Below, in pieces: positions 15,468 to 23,947 of a stretch of DNA of 25,132 nt (positions are counted from its first letter, which is position 1; each line of letters opens with the position of its first letter). The stretch is from positions 372 to 25,503 of the forward strand of contig DKBG01000174.1 in NCBI GenBank assembly GCA_002451155.1. The letters are read 5' to 3'. The notes beneath the pieces were generated by a model that worked only from the letters and a program-made list of their open reading frames with translations, did not search any database and had not been told where the DNA came from. The position numbers and the translations under genes are program-made. The stretch is from Ignavibacteria bacterium UBA6906 (GTDB lineage Bacteria > Bacteroidota > Ignavibacteria > UBA10030 > UBA6906).

Positions 15468-16904
15468 TTGAAAAACGAGCGCCCCCACCTCACCCGCGTC
15501 CTCGGACGGGCGGACCTCACTCTCTTCCTGATCGCGGCCCTCGTCAATCTCAATAGCGTCCCTGTCGTCGCGGGTATCGGTCCTGCGGCGCTCTTCTTCT
15601 GGATCGCCGCCTTCTTTCTCTTTTTCCTCCCTCAGGCGGTCAGTGTGCTGGAACTCTCATCACGTCTGCCGCAGGAAGGGGGAATCTACCGTTGGACCAG
15701 GGCCGCATTCGGGGATTTCCACGGTTTCGTCTCCGGCTGGTGTTACTGGGCAAACAACATCTTCTACATTCCCACGCTCCTGATGTACATCGCGGGATTC
15801 ACCGCGTTTGCCGGGGGGGAACTCACGGCAGGCCTTGGCGAGAGTCCGTTGTTCGTCGCCGGATTCTCGCTTGCGCTGCTCTGGGGCATCACCGGCCTGA
15901 ACATCGTCGGACTCGGGGTGGGGAAGTGGGTGCAAAACGTCGGCGCGGTCGGGACCTTCGTGACAACTCTCCTCATCTTGGGGATCGCCGTTGTAGCGCT
16001 CAATCTCAACGGTGCCGCAACCGCGTTCAGTGCCGGCTCGCTGATCCCTCACGGGGACTGGCAGACGCTGGCGCTTCTGAGTGTTGTCTGTCTCAATTAT
16101 GTGGGACTCGAACTGGGGCCGGTGCTCGGCGAAGAGATCAAGGATCCCCGACGGTCGATCCGCTCGGCAATCTTCATCGCAGGCATGTCCACCGTAGTCC
16201 TCTATCTCCTGACGACGTTTGCGCTTCAGGCGACAATCCCGGCGGCAGATATCGGCGTGATCGACGGCATTTTGCAGGGGGTCCAGAAGGCGGCGGAGAG
16301 TCTTGGTATTCTCTGGGTGGTTCTCCCGATCGCGATTCTGATGAGCCTCAATGCCGGAGGAAACACCTCCGCATGGCTGGCCGGGGCTGCACGGATCCCC
16401 TTCGTGATCGGGCTCGACAGGTTCTTTCCTCCGGCCTTCGGACGTCTTCATCAAAAATACAATACCCCGCATGTGGCGCTCGTAGTGCAGGGCCTGGCGT
16501 CCAGCCTGTTTATTATTGTCAACGCCATAGGCGCGACCGTCCATGACATGTACCTGATTCTCCTGCAGACGACCGTTGTGTTGCAGCTTGTTCCCTATCT
16601 CTATATGTTTGCCGCGCTTCTCCTGATTCGTCGGTCACCGGCCAGGTTCACCGCTGAACCGGGAGGGATCCGGAGCGATCTTGTCTGCTATCTCGCGGGA
16701 GGGACAGGCTTCCTGATGACCGCATTTGTCCTTCTCGTGGCCTTTGTGCCGAGCGCGGCGGTTGCAGACCCGACAGGGTTTGAGATGAAGCTCATCCTTG
16801 GCGTGCTGGCCTTCCTGATACCTGCTGTATTGATCTACCGGTGGAATCGACCCCGGCGGACTGCGGCTGCACTGGTGGAAGAACCTAAACTGGAGAACGA
16901 ATGA
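15468..16904 (+). CDS. APC-superfamily amino acid permease
   Basis: The 478-residue inner-membrane protein has about 12 hydrophobic segments. The N-terminal pattern is that of the APC (amino acid-polyamine-organocation) superfamily: a first helix with an unwound centre and the conserved SSRLPQEGGIYRWTRAAFG stretch near residues 64-82. YVGLELGPVLGEEIKDPRR near 205-223 is the family's E-(E/I)-K-(D/N)-P-R loop. It probably imports an amino acid or amine with H+ or by exchange; the substrate cannot be read. The start is TTG at 15468, with AGGAG at 15450-15454 somewhat far and CAGGGA at 15461-15466 closer. Its stop overlaps the next gene's ATG (ATGA), so it is the first gene of a five-gene coupled unit. 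Confidence 0.88.
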   Translation: MKNERPHLTRVLGRADLTLFLIAALVNLNSVPVVAGIGPAALFFWIAAFFLFFLPQAVSVLELSSRLPQEGGIYRWTRAAFGDFHGFVSGWCYWANNIFYIPTLLMYIAGFTAFAGGELTAGLGESPLFVAGFSLALLWGITGLNIVGLGVGKWVQNVGAVGTFVTTLLILGIAVVALNLNGAATAFSAGSLIPHGDWQTLALLSVVCLNYVGLELGPVLGEEIKDPRRSIRSAIFIAGMSTVVLYLLTTFALQATIPAADIGVIDGILQGVQKAAESLGILWVVLPIAILMSLNAGGNTSAWLAGAARIPFVIGLDRFFPPAFGRLHQKYNTPHVALVVQGLASSLFIIVNAIGATVHDMYLILLQTTVVLQLVPYLYMFAALLLIRRSPARFTAEPGGIRSDLVCYLAGGTGFLMTAFVLLVAFVPSAAVADPTGFEMKLILGVLAFLIPAVLIYRWNRPRRTAAALVEEPKLENE

Positions 16905-18268
16905 TGCAATCCCCGGCGGGAGGAGGCGGTTCGACCTGGAGGTTCCCCGTTGCGTTCTGGAGCGCAAACGCGGTGGAACTGTTCGAGCGTGCGGCCTATT
17001 ACGCAATGTTTATCTCCATCACCCTGTATCTCACGAACGTGGTTGGGTTTGATGATGTTGACGCCGCATGGATATCCGGGGTCTTCACAGCGGGAGTCTA
17101 CTTTCTCCCTCCTTTTACCGGCGCGTTCGCCGACCGGATCGGGTTCCGTCCCGCCATCATCCTTGCATTCACGCTGTTGACCATCGGCTATTTCGTGCTG
17201 GGGGCGATGCCGTACAAAGCGACCGTCCTTCCGGCAATCGTCGTGCTCATGTTCGGCGGGTCGTTCATCAAATCGATCATCACCGGGACGGTCGCAAAGA
17301 CGTCGGATTCCTCGAACCGGGCGCGTGCCTTTTCCATCTTCTATGGCATGGTGAATGTCGGCTCGTTTTCCGGAAAATCGATCGCGTACCCGCTCCGCAT
17401 CGATCTGGGCGTCGAATACGTGAATTTCTTTTCCGCGGGAATGACATTCCTGGCGGTCATTACGGTTTTCTTCTTCTTCCGGGGCTTGAGCCTCCAGCGG
17501 GAAGGAAAGTCCCTCAGGGAGACCTGGCGCGGGTTCGTGAGGGTGGTGACGAACATTCGTCTCGTGACGCTCATTGTCATTGTGGCCGGCTTCTGGATCA
17601 TTCAGCAGCAGATGTATGCGACAATGCCGAAGTATGTCCTTCGGACAGTCGGACCGACCGCGGCGCCTGAATGGATCGCAAACGTCAATCCCTTCGTCGT
17701 TGTGGCCTGCGTGGTCCTTGTTACCCATCTGATGAAGCGGAGAAAAGCCATTACATCCATGAACATCGGTATGATGATCATGCCCCTGTCGGCGCTCTGT
17801 ATGGCGTCCGCGTCCTGGCTCGCGTCTGTTACCGGCCCGTCGGTCCACCTGCCGTTCGGACTCACCGCACACCCGGTCACAGTCACGCTGATTGCAGGCA
17901 TCATACTCCAGGGACTCGCGGAGTGTTTCATCTCTCCACGGTATCTGGAATTCTTCTCGCTCCAGGCCCCGAAGGGGGAGGAGGGAATGTACCTGGGATT
18001 CGGCCACCTGCATTCATTTCTCTCCGCGATCCTCGGCTTCGGGATTTCCGGATACCTTCTCTCGACATACTGTCCCGACCCCCGCACGATCGCGCCGGAG
18101 CAGATTCCGGCCGCGTACGCATCCGCCCACGTAATCTGGTACTACTTCGCGGGAATCGGGCTGTTGGCGGCGATCGCGCTCTTCATCTATCAGCGGGTCA
18201 CCGGAGCGATCGACGCGAAGAGGGCCGGCGACATCCACTCTCAGCGCAAAGGAGAACCGGCGTCATGA
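16901..18268 (+). CDS. POT/PTR2-like MFS transporter
   Basis: The 455-residue inner-membrane transporter has about 12 hydrophobic segments. Near the N terminus is E26xxE29R30 followed by Y33Y34 (ELFERAAYY), the first-helix signature of proton-dependent oligopeptide transporters (ExxERFxYY). The expected Phe is Ala here. A second POT signature, FYxxxNxGS, is seen in IFYGMVNVGSF near residue 150. The family usually moves di- and tripeptides, or nitrate or amino sugars in some branches; members without the full signature are often listed as plain MFS. ATG 16901 overlaps the permease stop (ATGA); ATG 16904 is an equally placed alternative. Its own stop overlaps the next start (ATGA). Confidence 0.82.
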   Translation: MMQSPAGGGGSTWRFPVAFWSANAVELFERAAYYAMFISITLYLTNVVGFDDVDAAWISGVFTAGVYFLPPFTGAFADRIGFRPAIILAFTLLTIGYFVLGAMPYKATVLPAIVVLMFGGSFIKSIITGTVAKTSDSSNRARAFSIFYGMVNVGSFSGKSIAYPLRIDLGVEYVNFFSAGMTFLAVITVFFFFRGLSLQREGKSLRETWRGFVRVVTNIRLVTLIVIVAGFWIIQQQMYATMPKYVLRTVGPTAAPEWIANVNPFVVVACVVLVTHLMKRRKAITSMNIGMMIMPLSALCMASASWLASVTGPSVHLPFGLTAHPVTVTLIAGIILQGLAECFISPRYLEFFSLQAPKGEEGMYLGFGHLHSFLSAILGFGISGYLLSTYCPDPRTIAPEQIPAAYASAHVIWYYFAGIGLLAAIALFIYQRVTGAIDAKRAGDIHSQRKGEPAS

Positions 18269-19272
18269 CAGGTCCTCGGAAAGTGCGATTCGGAATCATC
18301 GGCTTCGGACGATTTGCGGAGAAGGCAATTGCGCCGGCGATCCAGGCCTCTCCAAACACGGAGCTCATTGCGCTTCAGAAGCGGTCGCTGGCCGAGGCCA
18401 GGGAAAAGGCCCGCGAGTTCGGGGTTCCGCTCGGCTTTGACTCCGTGGAGCGACTCGTCTCGCACCCGGAGGTCGATGCTGTCTTCATCGTGTCCGCCAA
18501 CGCGGCTCATTACCCTGAAACTCTCGCCGCCGCTCATGCAGGCAAACATGTGCTCGTCGAGAAACCGATGGCGATAACTGCCCGCGAGGCGGAGGAGATG
18601 ATTCGTGCCTGCGCGTCAGCCGGCGTGAAACTGATGGTGGGTCATATGATCCGTTTTTCCCCGCTGGCCAGACGGATTCGCGATATCATCCGTTCCGGGG
18701 AGCTGGGTCAGGTGGGATTTGCCCGGGCCGATTTTGTGTATGATGCTCGCCTGAGCCACAGGACCTGGCTCGTTGATAGAGTTGTCGCGGGAGGAGGTCC
18801 GGTGTATGATATCGGTGTCCACTGTCTTGACACGCTCCGGTTCGTGCTCGATGACGAGGTGGTAAGCGTAAGGAGCGAATGCTATCCCTGGCCGGATGAG
18901 ACCCGGACAGAATCCCTCGCACATATCCAGTTGCGGTTCTCCCGGGGGGTAATCGGATCGATTTTCTGCTCGTTTAACTCACCGATCAAGAGAACCTCGC
19001 TGGAGATCATGGGGACTGACGGTGTGCTGTCTGCCTCCCAGTTTACCATCGGGTCCACCGCGCTGCGGCTGACCGTTGAACGCGGCCACGAGGACAGACC
19101 GGGGGAATCCAGGGTCGAGGAGATTGAGGTTCCGAATCTCTACATCGAAGAGATCACTCACTTTGCAGAGTGTATCCTGAACAACAGGGAGCCGGTGAGC
19201 CCCGGAGAGAACGGGCTGATCAATCAGGCCGTCCTCGACAAGGCCGTCAGCCGGCCCGCTTCCGCTGAATGA
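18265..19272 (+). CDS. Gfo/Idh/MocA-family oxidoreductase
   Basis: This NAD(P)-dependent sugar or inositol dehydrogenase-like protein has 335 residues. The N-terminal Rossmann domain has FGIIGFGRFAEKAIAP (residues 9-24) and the family Lys in HVLVEKPMA (K100). The C-terminal alpha/beta domain carries D182 and H186 in GGGPVYDIGVHCLDTLRF, the usual proton-transfer pair. The family oxidises or reduces a carbonyl/hydroxyl on sugars, inositols or glycosides; the substrate is not evident. AAAGGAG at 18248-18254 precedes ATG 18265, which overlaps the MFS stop (ATGA). The frame stays open far upstream inside the MFS gene, but that part is a shadow. The stop overlaps the next gene's start (ATGA). Confidence 0.9.
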   Translation: MTGPRKVRFGIIGFGRFAEKAIAPAIQASPNTELIALQKRSLAEAREKAREFGVPLGFDSVERLVSHPEVDAVFIVSANAAHYPETLAAAHAGKHVLVEKPMAITAREAEEMIRACASAGVKLMVGHMIRFSPLARRIRDIIRSGELGQVGFARADFVYDARLSHRTWLVDRVVAGGGPVYDIGVHCLDTLRFVLDDEVVSVRSECYPWPDETRTESLAHIQLRFSRGVIGSIFCSFNSPIKRTSLEIMGTDGVLSASQFTIGSTALRLTVERGHEDRPGESRVEEIEVPNLYIEEITHFAECILNNREPVSPGENGLINQAVLDKAVSRPASAE

Positions 19273-20411
19273 CCATGGCCCGTGTGTGCACGAACGTGTC
19301 CCTCTCCCTCTTCATTCTCCTCCTTGCCCTGGACACAGGGTGCGGGGCTCCGGGCGACGCCGGTGGAGATCTCCCGCTCGAGACAATCACCCTCCCGCCC
19401 GGATTCCGTATCGCCCTGTACGCGCGGGTCCCGAACGCCCGCTCCCTGGCGCTGAGCCCGGGCGGCGTCCTCTTTGTGGGCACCCGCGACGCAGATAAGG
19501 TGTATGCGGTTGTTGATCGGGATTCAGACCGGAGAGCGGATGAAGTCATCGTGATCGCGAAGGGGCTTGATATGCCGAACGGGGTCGCCTTTCGCAATGG
19601 GTCTCTTTACGTCGCAGAGGTGAGCAGGATCTTGCGATTCGACGGGATCGAAGGGCGGCTCAGGAATCCGCCCGCGCCCCTCGTCCTCAACGATTCATTC
19701 CCGACCGACCGTCACCATGGCTGGAAATACATCAGGTTCGGCCCGGACAGCCTGCTCTATGTTCCCGTCGGCGCTCCGTGTAATGTGTGCGTGCGGGATG
19801 ATCCCCGGTATGCCTCAATTACCCGGGTCCGGGCTGATGGGACCGGACTGGAAATCGTTGCCTCCGGTGTGCGAAATACCGTGGGCTTTGATTTTCACCC
19901 TCTGACCGGAGATCTCTGGTTCACGGATAATGGGCGGGACTGGCTGGGCGACGACGCTCCACCGGACGAGCTTAACCATGCGTCACGGAAAGGACTCCAT
20001 TTTGGATTTCCTTATTACCACGGCGCCGGGATCAAAGATCCGGAATTCCATACGGAACACCCGGAAAATGAGTACATCTCCCCTGTGCAGGAGCTCGGAC
20101 CGCACGTTGCAGCGCTCGGGATGAAGTTCTACACCGGTTCCATGTTCCCTGAGACCTACAGAAATCAGATTTTTATCGCGGAGCACGGGTCGTGGAACAG
20201 GAGTGTCCCGATCGGATACAGGATAACGATGGTCCGGCTGAAGGGGGATAGTGCCGTGCGCTACGAGACGTTTGCCGCCGGGTGGCTTCGGGAGGGGAAG
20301 GCATGGGGACGGCCGGTTGACGTACTGGTCATGCCGGATGGGGCGATGCTGGTCTCCGACGACAAAGCGGGAGCTGTATACAGAATCACCTATGATGCAG
20401 GAGCACACTGA
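19269..20411 (+). CDS. Exported PQQ-type sugar dehydrogenase-like protein (sorbosone dehydrogenase family)
   Basis: The 380-residue six-bladed beta-propeller protein belongs to the soluble aldose/L-sorbosone dehydrogenase family. Family landmarks are DRHHGWKYIRFGPDSLLYVP (about 147-166), GVRNTVGFDFHP and LWFTDNGRDWLGDDAPPDEL (about 219-238), and IFIAEHGSWNR. These are the positions where family members bind pyrroloquinoline quinone and calcium. Residues 1-25 form an export signal. C25 in LDTGC could be a lipid-anchor Cys, but the -3 residue is Asp, so the lipobox is imperfect and a soluble periplasmic form is possible. It would oxidise a sugar or sugar aldehyde outside the cytoplasm. No PQQ-synthesis gene is in the window. 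ATG 19269 overlaps the oxidoreductase stop (ATGA). Confidence 0.85.
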   Translation: MTMARVCTNVSLSLFILLLALDTGCGAPGDAGGDLPLETITLPPGFRIALYARVPNARSLALSPGGVLFVGTRDADKVYAVVDRDSDRRADEVIVIAKGLDMPNGVAFRNGSLYVAEVSRILRFDGIEGRLRNPPAPLVLNDSFPTDRHHGWKYIRFGPDSLLYVPVGAPCNVCVRDDPRYASITRVRADGTGLEIVASGVRNTVGFDFHPLTGDLWFTDNGRDWLGDDAPPDELNHASRKGLHFGFPYYHGAGIKDPEFHTEHPENEYISPVQELGPHVAALGMKFYTGSMFPETYRNQIFIAEHGSWNRSVPIGYRITMVRLKGDSAVRYETFAAGWLREGKAWGRPVDVLVMPDGAMLVSDDKAGAVYRITYDAGAH

Positions 20412-21371
20412 ATGAACCATCTGACCAAAGACACGCTGGGGCACAAGGCCGGGCGCGCCCATCCCGGACCGGCGGGGTGGCGGAGATCGGTGATGACGAT
20501 GACTGCGTTCGTCGCGGGGATCCTTTGTGTGTGTGCCGGGCAGCCCGCGTGGTCACAGGCAAAAGAGGTCCTGGTCCGATGCGACGACATCGGGATGTGC
20601 CATGCCGTCAATATGGCGTTCGAGCGTGTGGCGGAATCTGGTATCCCCGTCTCCGCGTCGGTTATGGTTGCGTGTCCCTGGTACCAGGAAGCGGTGGAAA
20701 TCCTCGCGCGACATCCGGAAGTCTCCGTCGGCATACATCTCACGCTGAACGCTGAATGGAAAGACTACCGGTGGGGCCCCGTGGCAGGGTGGAAGACGGT
20801 GCCGACGCTGACCGACAGCTCAGGGTATTTCTTTCCCTCGAGGGCGACATTCTTTGCCAATAAGCCGGTGCTTTACGAGATCGAAATCGAACTCCGCGCT
20901 CAGATCGATCGGGCACTTCATTCGGGGCTCCGAATCGACTATCTTGACTACCACATGGGGACGGCCGTCGACCGGCCGGAACTCTTTGAACTTGTCAGGC
21001 GACTGGCGGATGAATACCGGCTGGGAATCTCCCGCTGCTTTGGAGAAAAGGACCTCGGGGGGTACTATGCTACGCCTCCTGAGGGGAAGGCGGATTCGCT
21101 CCTCGCGGGATTGTCCGGCGTCCGGGAAGGTGATGTCCGGTTGCTGGTGTTCCACGTGGGCCTGGTATCGCCGGAAATGGATGCGCTCACGGACCTGAAC
21201 GCCACCGGCCTGAAAGGGATGAGCCACCACCGGCAGGCTGAGCTCGATATGCTCACCTCACAATCCTTCCGCACGGCGCTCCAGACTCAGGGAATCCGTC
21301 CAATCACCTACCGTGAGCTGATCGAGAGGGTAGGACTGGAAAACGCTGACTGCCCGGATTCATTTCGATAG
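20412..21371 (+). CDS. Exported ChbG/HpnK (YdjC-like) carbohydrate deacetylase
   Basis: This predicted metal-dependent N-deacetylase has 319 residues. Likely metal or catalytic residues are D58-D59 (RCDDIGMC), H109 (VGIHLTLN) and H181 (DYHMGT), the D-H-H set of the YdjC family, which removes acetyl groups from chitooligosaccharides or other N-acetylated amino sugars. LLVFHVG is the second conserved His region. Unlike the cytoplasmic E. coli ChbG, residues 24-50 look like a signal peptide (WRRSVMTMTAFVAGILCVCA, then WSQA), so the enzyme appears exported. ATG 20412 directly abuts the preceding stop (TGAATG); M28 or M30 are shorter starts that keep the signal. It is the last gene of the coupled operon and converges on the transglutaminase-like gene 143 bases on. 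Confidence 0.85.
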   Translation: MNHLTKDTLGHKAGRAHPGPAGWRRSVMTMTAFVAGILCVCAGQPAWSQAKEVLVRCDDIGMCHAVNMAFERVAESGIPVSASVMVACPWYQEAVEILARHPEVSVGIHLTLNAEWKDYRWGPVAGWKTVPTLTDSSGYFFPSRATFFANKPVLYEIEIELRAQIDRALHSGLRIDYLDYHMGTAVDRPELFELVRRLADEYRLGISRCFGEKDLGGYYATPPEGKADSLLAGLSGVREGDVRLLVFHVGLVSPEMDALTDLNATGLKGMSHHRQAELDMLTSQSFRTALQTQGIRPITYRELIERVGLENADCPDSFR

Positions 21372-21514
21372 AATCAGCCCTTCCTCCGTTGACCAGCGGG
21401 ACGCAGGCGTTTCGGTCCGGGCAGTGCCGCACAGCGACGAAGATGCGCGCGGCTGTCGATTCCGCATGCAGCCGAGCCTGCGGAACAAATGAAGGACAGT
21501 GCGTAGGTGGAGTT

Positions 21515-22966
21515 CTAGTCGATCTCCCGCACGGTGAAATCGAAATCATGCCGATCGAAATAGATGTTCCCGCCCCTCCACTCAACCTCCCCGCGCTGAA
21601 AATCCACGTTGTCCGACCTGAAAAAGGTCTTTGACGGAGAGAGCATCTGGCTGTGATCGCCGTTCGCCGCCATGCGGTAGGGGTCGAGTCCGCCCAGATA
21701 GAAATCCCGGTATCGTTTCCTGGCTTCCGGGGGGATCGTCTGATAGTTGTGCGTGATCAGCACGGCGGCATCCGGATCGGCAGGGATCCACCCGTACGGC
21801 TCAATATAGAGCTCCATCCAGTCGTGGATCACCTTGTCATCGGGTGTTGTGTCCCAACCGGACTGCCATCGGGCCGGTATGCCATTCAGCCGGCAGAGGG
21901 CAATGTAGAACAATGCGTGCTGTCCGCAGTCCCCGTACCGTTTCTGGAGAACATAGTCGCTGATATTCCGGATTGTCGAATACTCAAGCGCGTGGCTGTA
22001 CTGGAGATTTTCGGCAATCCAGAGGAAGAGTGCTCGCGCAATACGGACCGGATTGGTCTCTGTCCCGACGATCCTGCGAGAGAGCTCGCGGAGGCCGGGC
22101 GTAAAGACAACATGCGGGCCTTCCGCGAGAAACGGTGCGAGAGCCGGATTACTGCGGTCGACCGGCCGGACCGCAGCCGTATCAAGGTCAAAATGAACGC
22201 CATACCGTGTGAAGGTGAACTCGACAAAGAAGACTGTCGGTTGCCCCGCAACTGATCGTTGCTCCATATAGACCGACCGAATCGGCGAATCCTCCGCAGA
22301 CACGTTCAGAACATGGCTTGACGACGCGCCGAGCGCGAACGTGTTCTGGTATGGATATGCTCGCGGAATCGGCAGCCAGGCTCGAATTACTTCGCCGGGA
22401 GGGACGGCGTCGGCGTCGACGACAAGTTCCCCTCTGGCCGTGAATTGTTTCGGAAGGACCACCGGGTTTCTTTCCCGCCTCGCGCGTGCCACGATGGAAT
22501 CGGCCATCCGCACTCCAGCAAGCCAGAGAGATGTCTTGTCCTGTGGCGGCATACGGCGGAGCTTCACCTCGGGGTACCGCCAGAAGAGATTCTGGACGCT
22601 TAGATTGAAGAACCGGACCGTGTCGTCGATCACCTTCGAGTCAAACCGGCCCCCGGCGACCCAGAGTTCGAATTCTTCTCTCCGGAATTGACTGACGGAT
22701 CTCTGCAGCCGTGCGACAAGCGCGTCTTCTGTGAGCTTGTAGTCGAGGCGGATTCGATGTAGTCTGTCGATTGCGAACAGGATCTGTTGCTGCATGGAGT
22801 CCGGCACTGCCGGGGACAGGCCCCGTTCCAGAACGGTCCGTGCCTCCCGGAAATGGCCCGCTTGCTCGAAGACTCCGGCTTGACGCACGATGTCCCGCGG
22901 CCTTTGATCGGAGCAGGAGAGGAAGAAGAGCAAGGTGAAGAATGCGGTGACCGGGGGTACTCTCAT
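21515..22966 (-). CDS. Transglutaminase-like lipoprotein
   Basis: This protein of 483 residues carries a papain-fold transglutaminase-like domain. The catalytic triad is visible as C347 (YGDCGQHALFY), H381 (IHDWMELY) and D397 (PADPDA). An N-terminal region of about 165 residues is helical, and about 175-290 looks like a beta-rich domain (AWLPIPRAYPYQN, as in many bacterial transglutaminase proteins). The start at 22966 (RVPPVTAFFTLLFFLSCSD) gives a signal ending in LSC, with C18 the likely lipidated Cys, and GAAGGACAGG upstream serves as ribosome binding site. An in-frame start at 23074 would add 36 residues and hide the signal. Function is probably an extracytoplasmic protease or crosslinking activity; the substrate is unknown. 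Confidence 0.85.
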   Translation of the reverse strand: MRVPPVTAFFTLLFFLSCSDQRPRDIVRQAGVFEQAGHFREARTVLERGLSPAVPDSMQQQILFAIDRLHRIRLDYKLTEDALVARLQRSVSQFRREEFELWVAGGRFDSKVIDDTVRFFNLSVQNLFWRYPEVKLRRMPPQDKTSLWLAGVRMADSIVARARRERNPVVLPKQFTARGELVVDADAVPPGEVIRAWLPIPRAYPYQNTFALGASSSHVLNVSAEDSPIRSVYMEQRSVAGQPTVFFVEFTFTRYGVHFDLDTAAVRPVDRSNPALAPFLAEGPHVVFTPGLRELSRRIVGTETNPVRIARALFLWIAENLQYSHALEYSTIRNISDYVLQKRYGDCGQHALFYIALCRLNGIPARWQSGWDTTPDDKVIHDWMELYIEPYGWIPADPDAAVLITHNYQTIPPEARKRYRDFYLGGLDPYRMAANGDHSQMLSPSKTFFRSDNVDFQRGEVEWRGGNIYFDRHDFDFTVREID

Positions 22967-23039
22967 GGCCTGTCCTTCGGATGGTGTCGAGGGGGGATTG
23001 GTGAAAGGTATGGAATTCGACAGGAGATTTGCAAGGCGC

Positions 23040-23071
23040 TTTGCTTCCCGTCCCGCGCTTTCATATTTTCT
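23040..23071 (+). promoter_or_regulatory. Candidate promoter for the alpha/beta hydrolase
   Basis: TTTG (23040-23043) and TATTTTCT (23064-23071) are 20 bases apart, close to the Bacteroidota form TTTG-N19-21-TAnnTTTG. It lies 50 bases before the ATG, in the divergent gap with the transglutaminase-like gene. Confidence 0.4.
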
Positions 23072-23121
23072 CACTCTGTGAAGTGTTCACTACACGACAT
23101 TCATGAATCGTTCCGGGTCAG

Positions 23122-23898
23122 ATGCGCCTGCACTACCGCAAGTACGGATCAGGGTCCCCGCTGATTATCCTCCACGGGCTTCTGGGATCGCTGGCCAATT
23201 GGCACAGGATCGCGAGTGAGCTGGGAGCGCACTGGACGGTCTTCACCCTCGATCAGCGGAACCACGGTCACTCCCCGCACAGCGAGATCTTTACCTACGA
23301 TGCCATGGTAGAGGATCTCGTTGATTTTATGGACGCAAAGGAACTTGCCAGCGCCCACCTCCTCGGCCATTCAATGGGTGGAAAGACCGCGATGGTTGCC
23401 GCCACAAGGTTTCCCTCACGGATCAGCACGCTGATCGTGGCGGATATCGCGCCGCGTTCATACGAGGGGATTCATGACGAGCTGCTGGATGCCATGGTCC
23501 GTCTCGACCTCAACACGTTTTCCAGCCGGGAAGAGATCGATGCCACGCTGGCGTTCGAGATTCCCAGCGACCCGGTGCGTCAGTTTCTCATGATGAATCT
23601 CCGCCGGACCAGCGAAGGAGCCTATCACTGGAGGGTCAATCTCGAGACGCTTCGCTCGAGCTATGAGGAGATCATCGGCAGGTCGGTCGAGGGGGGGACA
23701 TTCCCCGGCAGGACCTTATTTCTGCGGGGAGAGAAGTCGGATTATGTGTCCGAGGGGGACTATGACAGAATCCTCGCGCTCTTCCCGCGTGCGATCATTC
23801 GCACAGTGGCGGGGGCGGGGCACTGGATTCACGCCGACGCTCCGGGCGAATTCGTCACAATCGTTCAGGATTTCCTGATGAAGAAGACCGCCGGCTGA
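23122..23898 (+). CDS. Alpha/beta hydrolase (YbfF/ABHD11-like esterase)
   Basis: The 258-residue cytoplasmic serine hydrolase has the nucleophile elbow GHSMGG with S84, probable acid D207 (RGEKSDYVS) and H234 (GAGHWIHADAP). The oxyanion-hole HGLLGS at 18-23 and LDQRNHGHS at 43-51 are the hallmark of the YbfF/ABHD11 subgroup, which hydrolyses thioesters such as acyl-CoA or small esters. No signal peptide is present. The start at ATG 23122 lies six bases after GGTCAG, not a strong ribosome binding site, but the first strand begins at residue 2. It is divergent from the transglutaminase-like gene and convergent with the D-lactate dehydrogenase-type gene. The natural substrate is unknown. Confidence 0.9.
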   Translation: MRLHYRKYGSGSPLIILHGLLGSLANWHRIASELGAHWTVFTLDQRNHGHSPHSEIFTYDAMVEDLVDFMDAKELASAHLLGHSMGGKTAMVAATRFPSRISTLIVADIAPRSYEGIHDELLDAMVRLDLNTFSSREEIDATLAFEIPSDPVRQFLMMNLRRTSEGAYHWRVNLETLRSSYEEIIGRSVEGGTFPGRTLFLRGEKSDYVSEGDYDRILALFPRAIIRTVAGAGHWIHADAPGEFVTIVQDFLMKKTAG

Positions 23899-23947
23899 TC
23901 CCTCTCACCCTCGTTCGTCGGGTGTGCCGGCAGGTGGGGAAGAATGG

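Noticed and set aside
16835..18013. 392-codon open frame on the minus strand
   Set aside because: It is antisense to the MFS gene, with strongly charged, low-complexity composition.
17671..18264. Long in-frame extension upstream of the Gfo/Idh/MocA gene
   Set aside because: It lies inside the MFS gene in another frame and is not protein-like; ATG 18265 has a ribosome binding site and begins the Rossmann fold.
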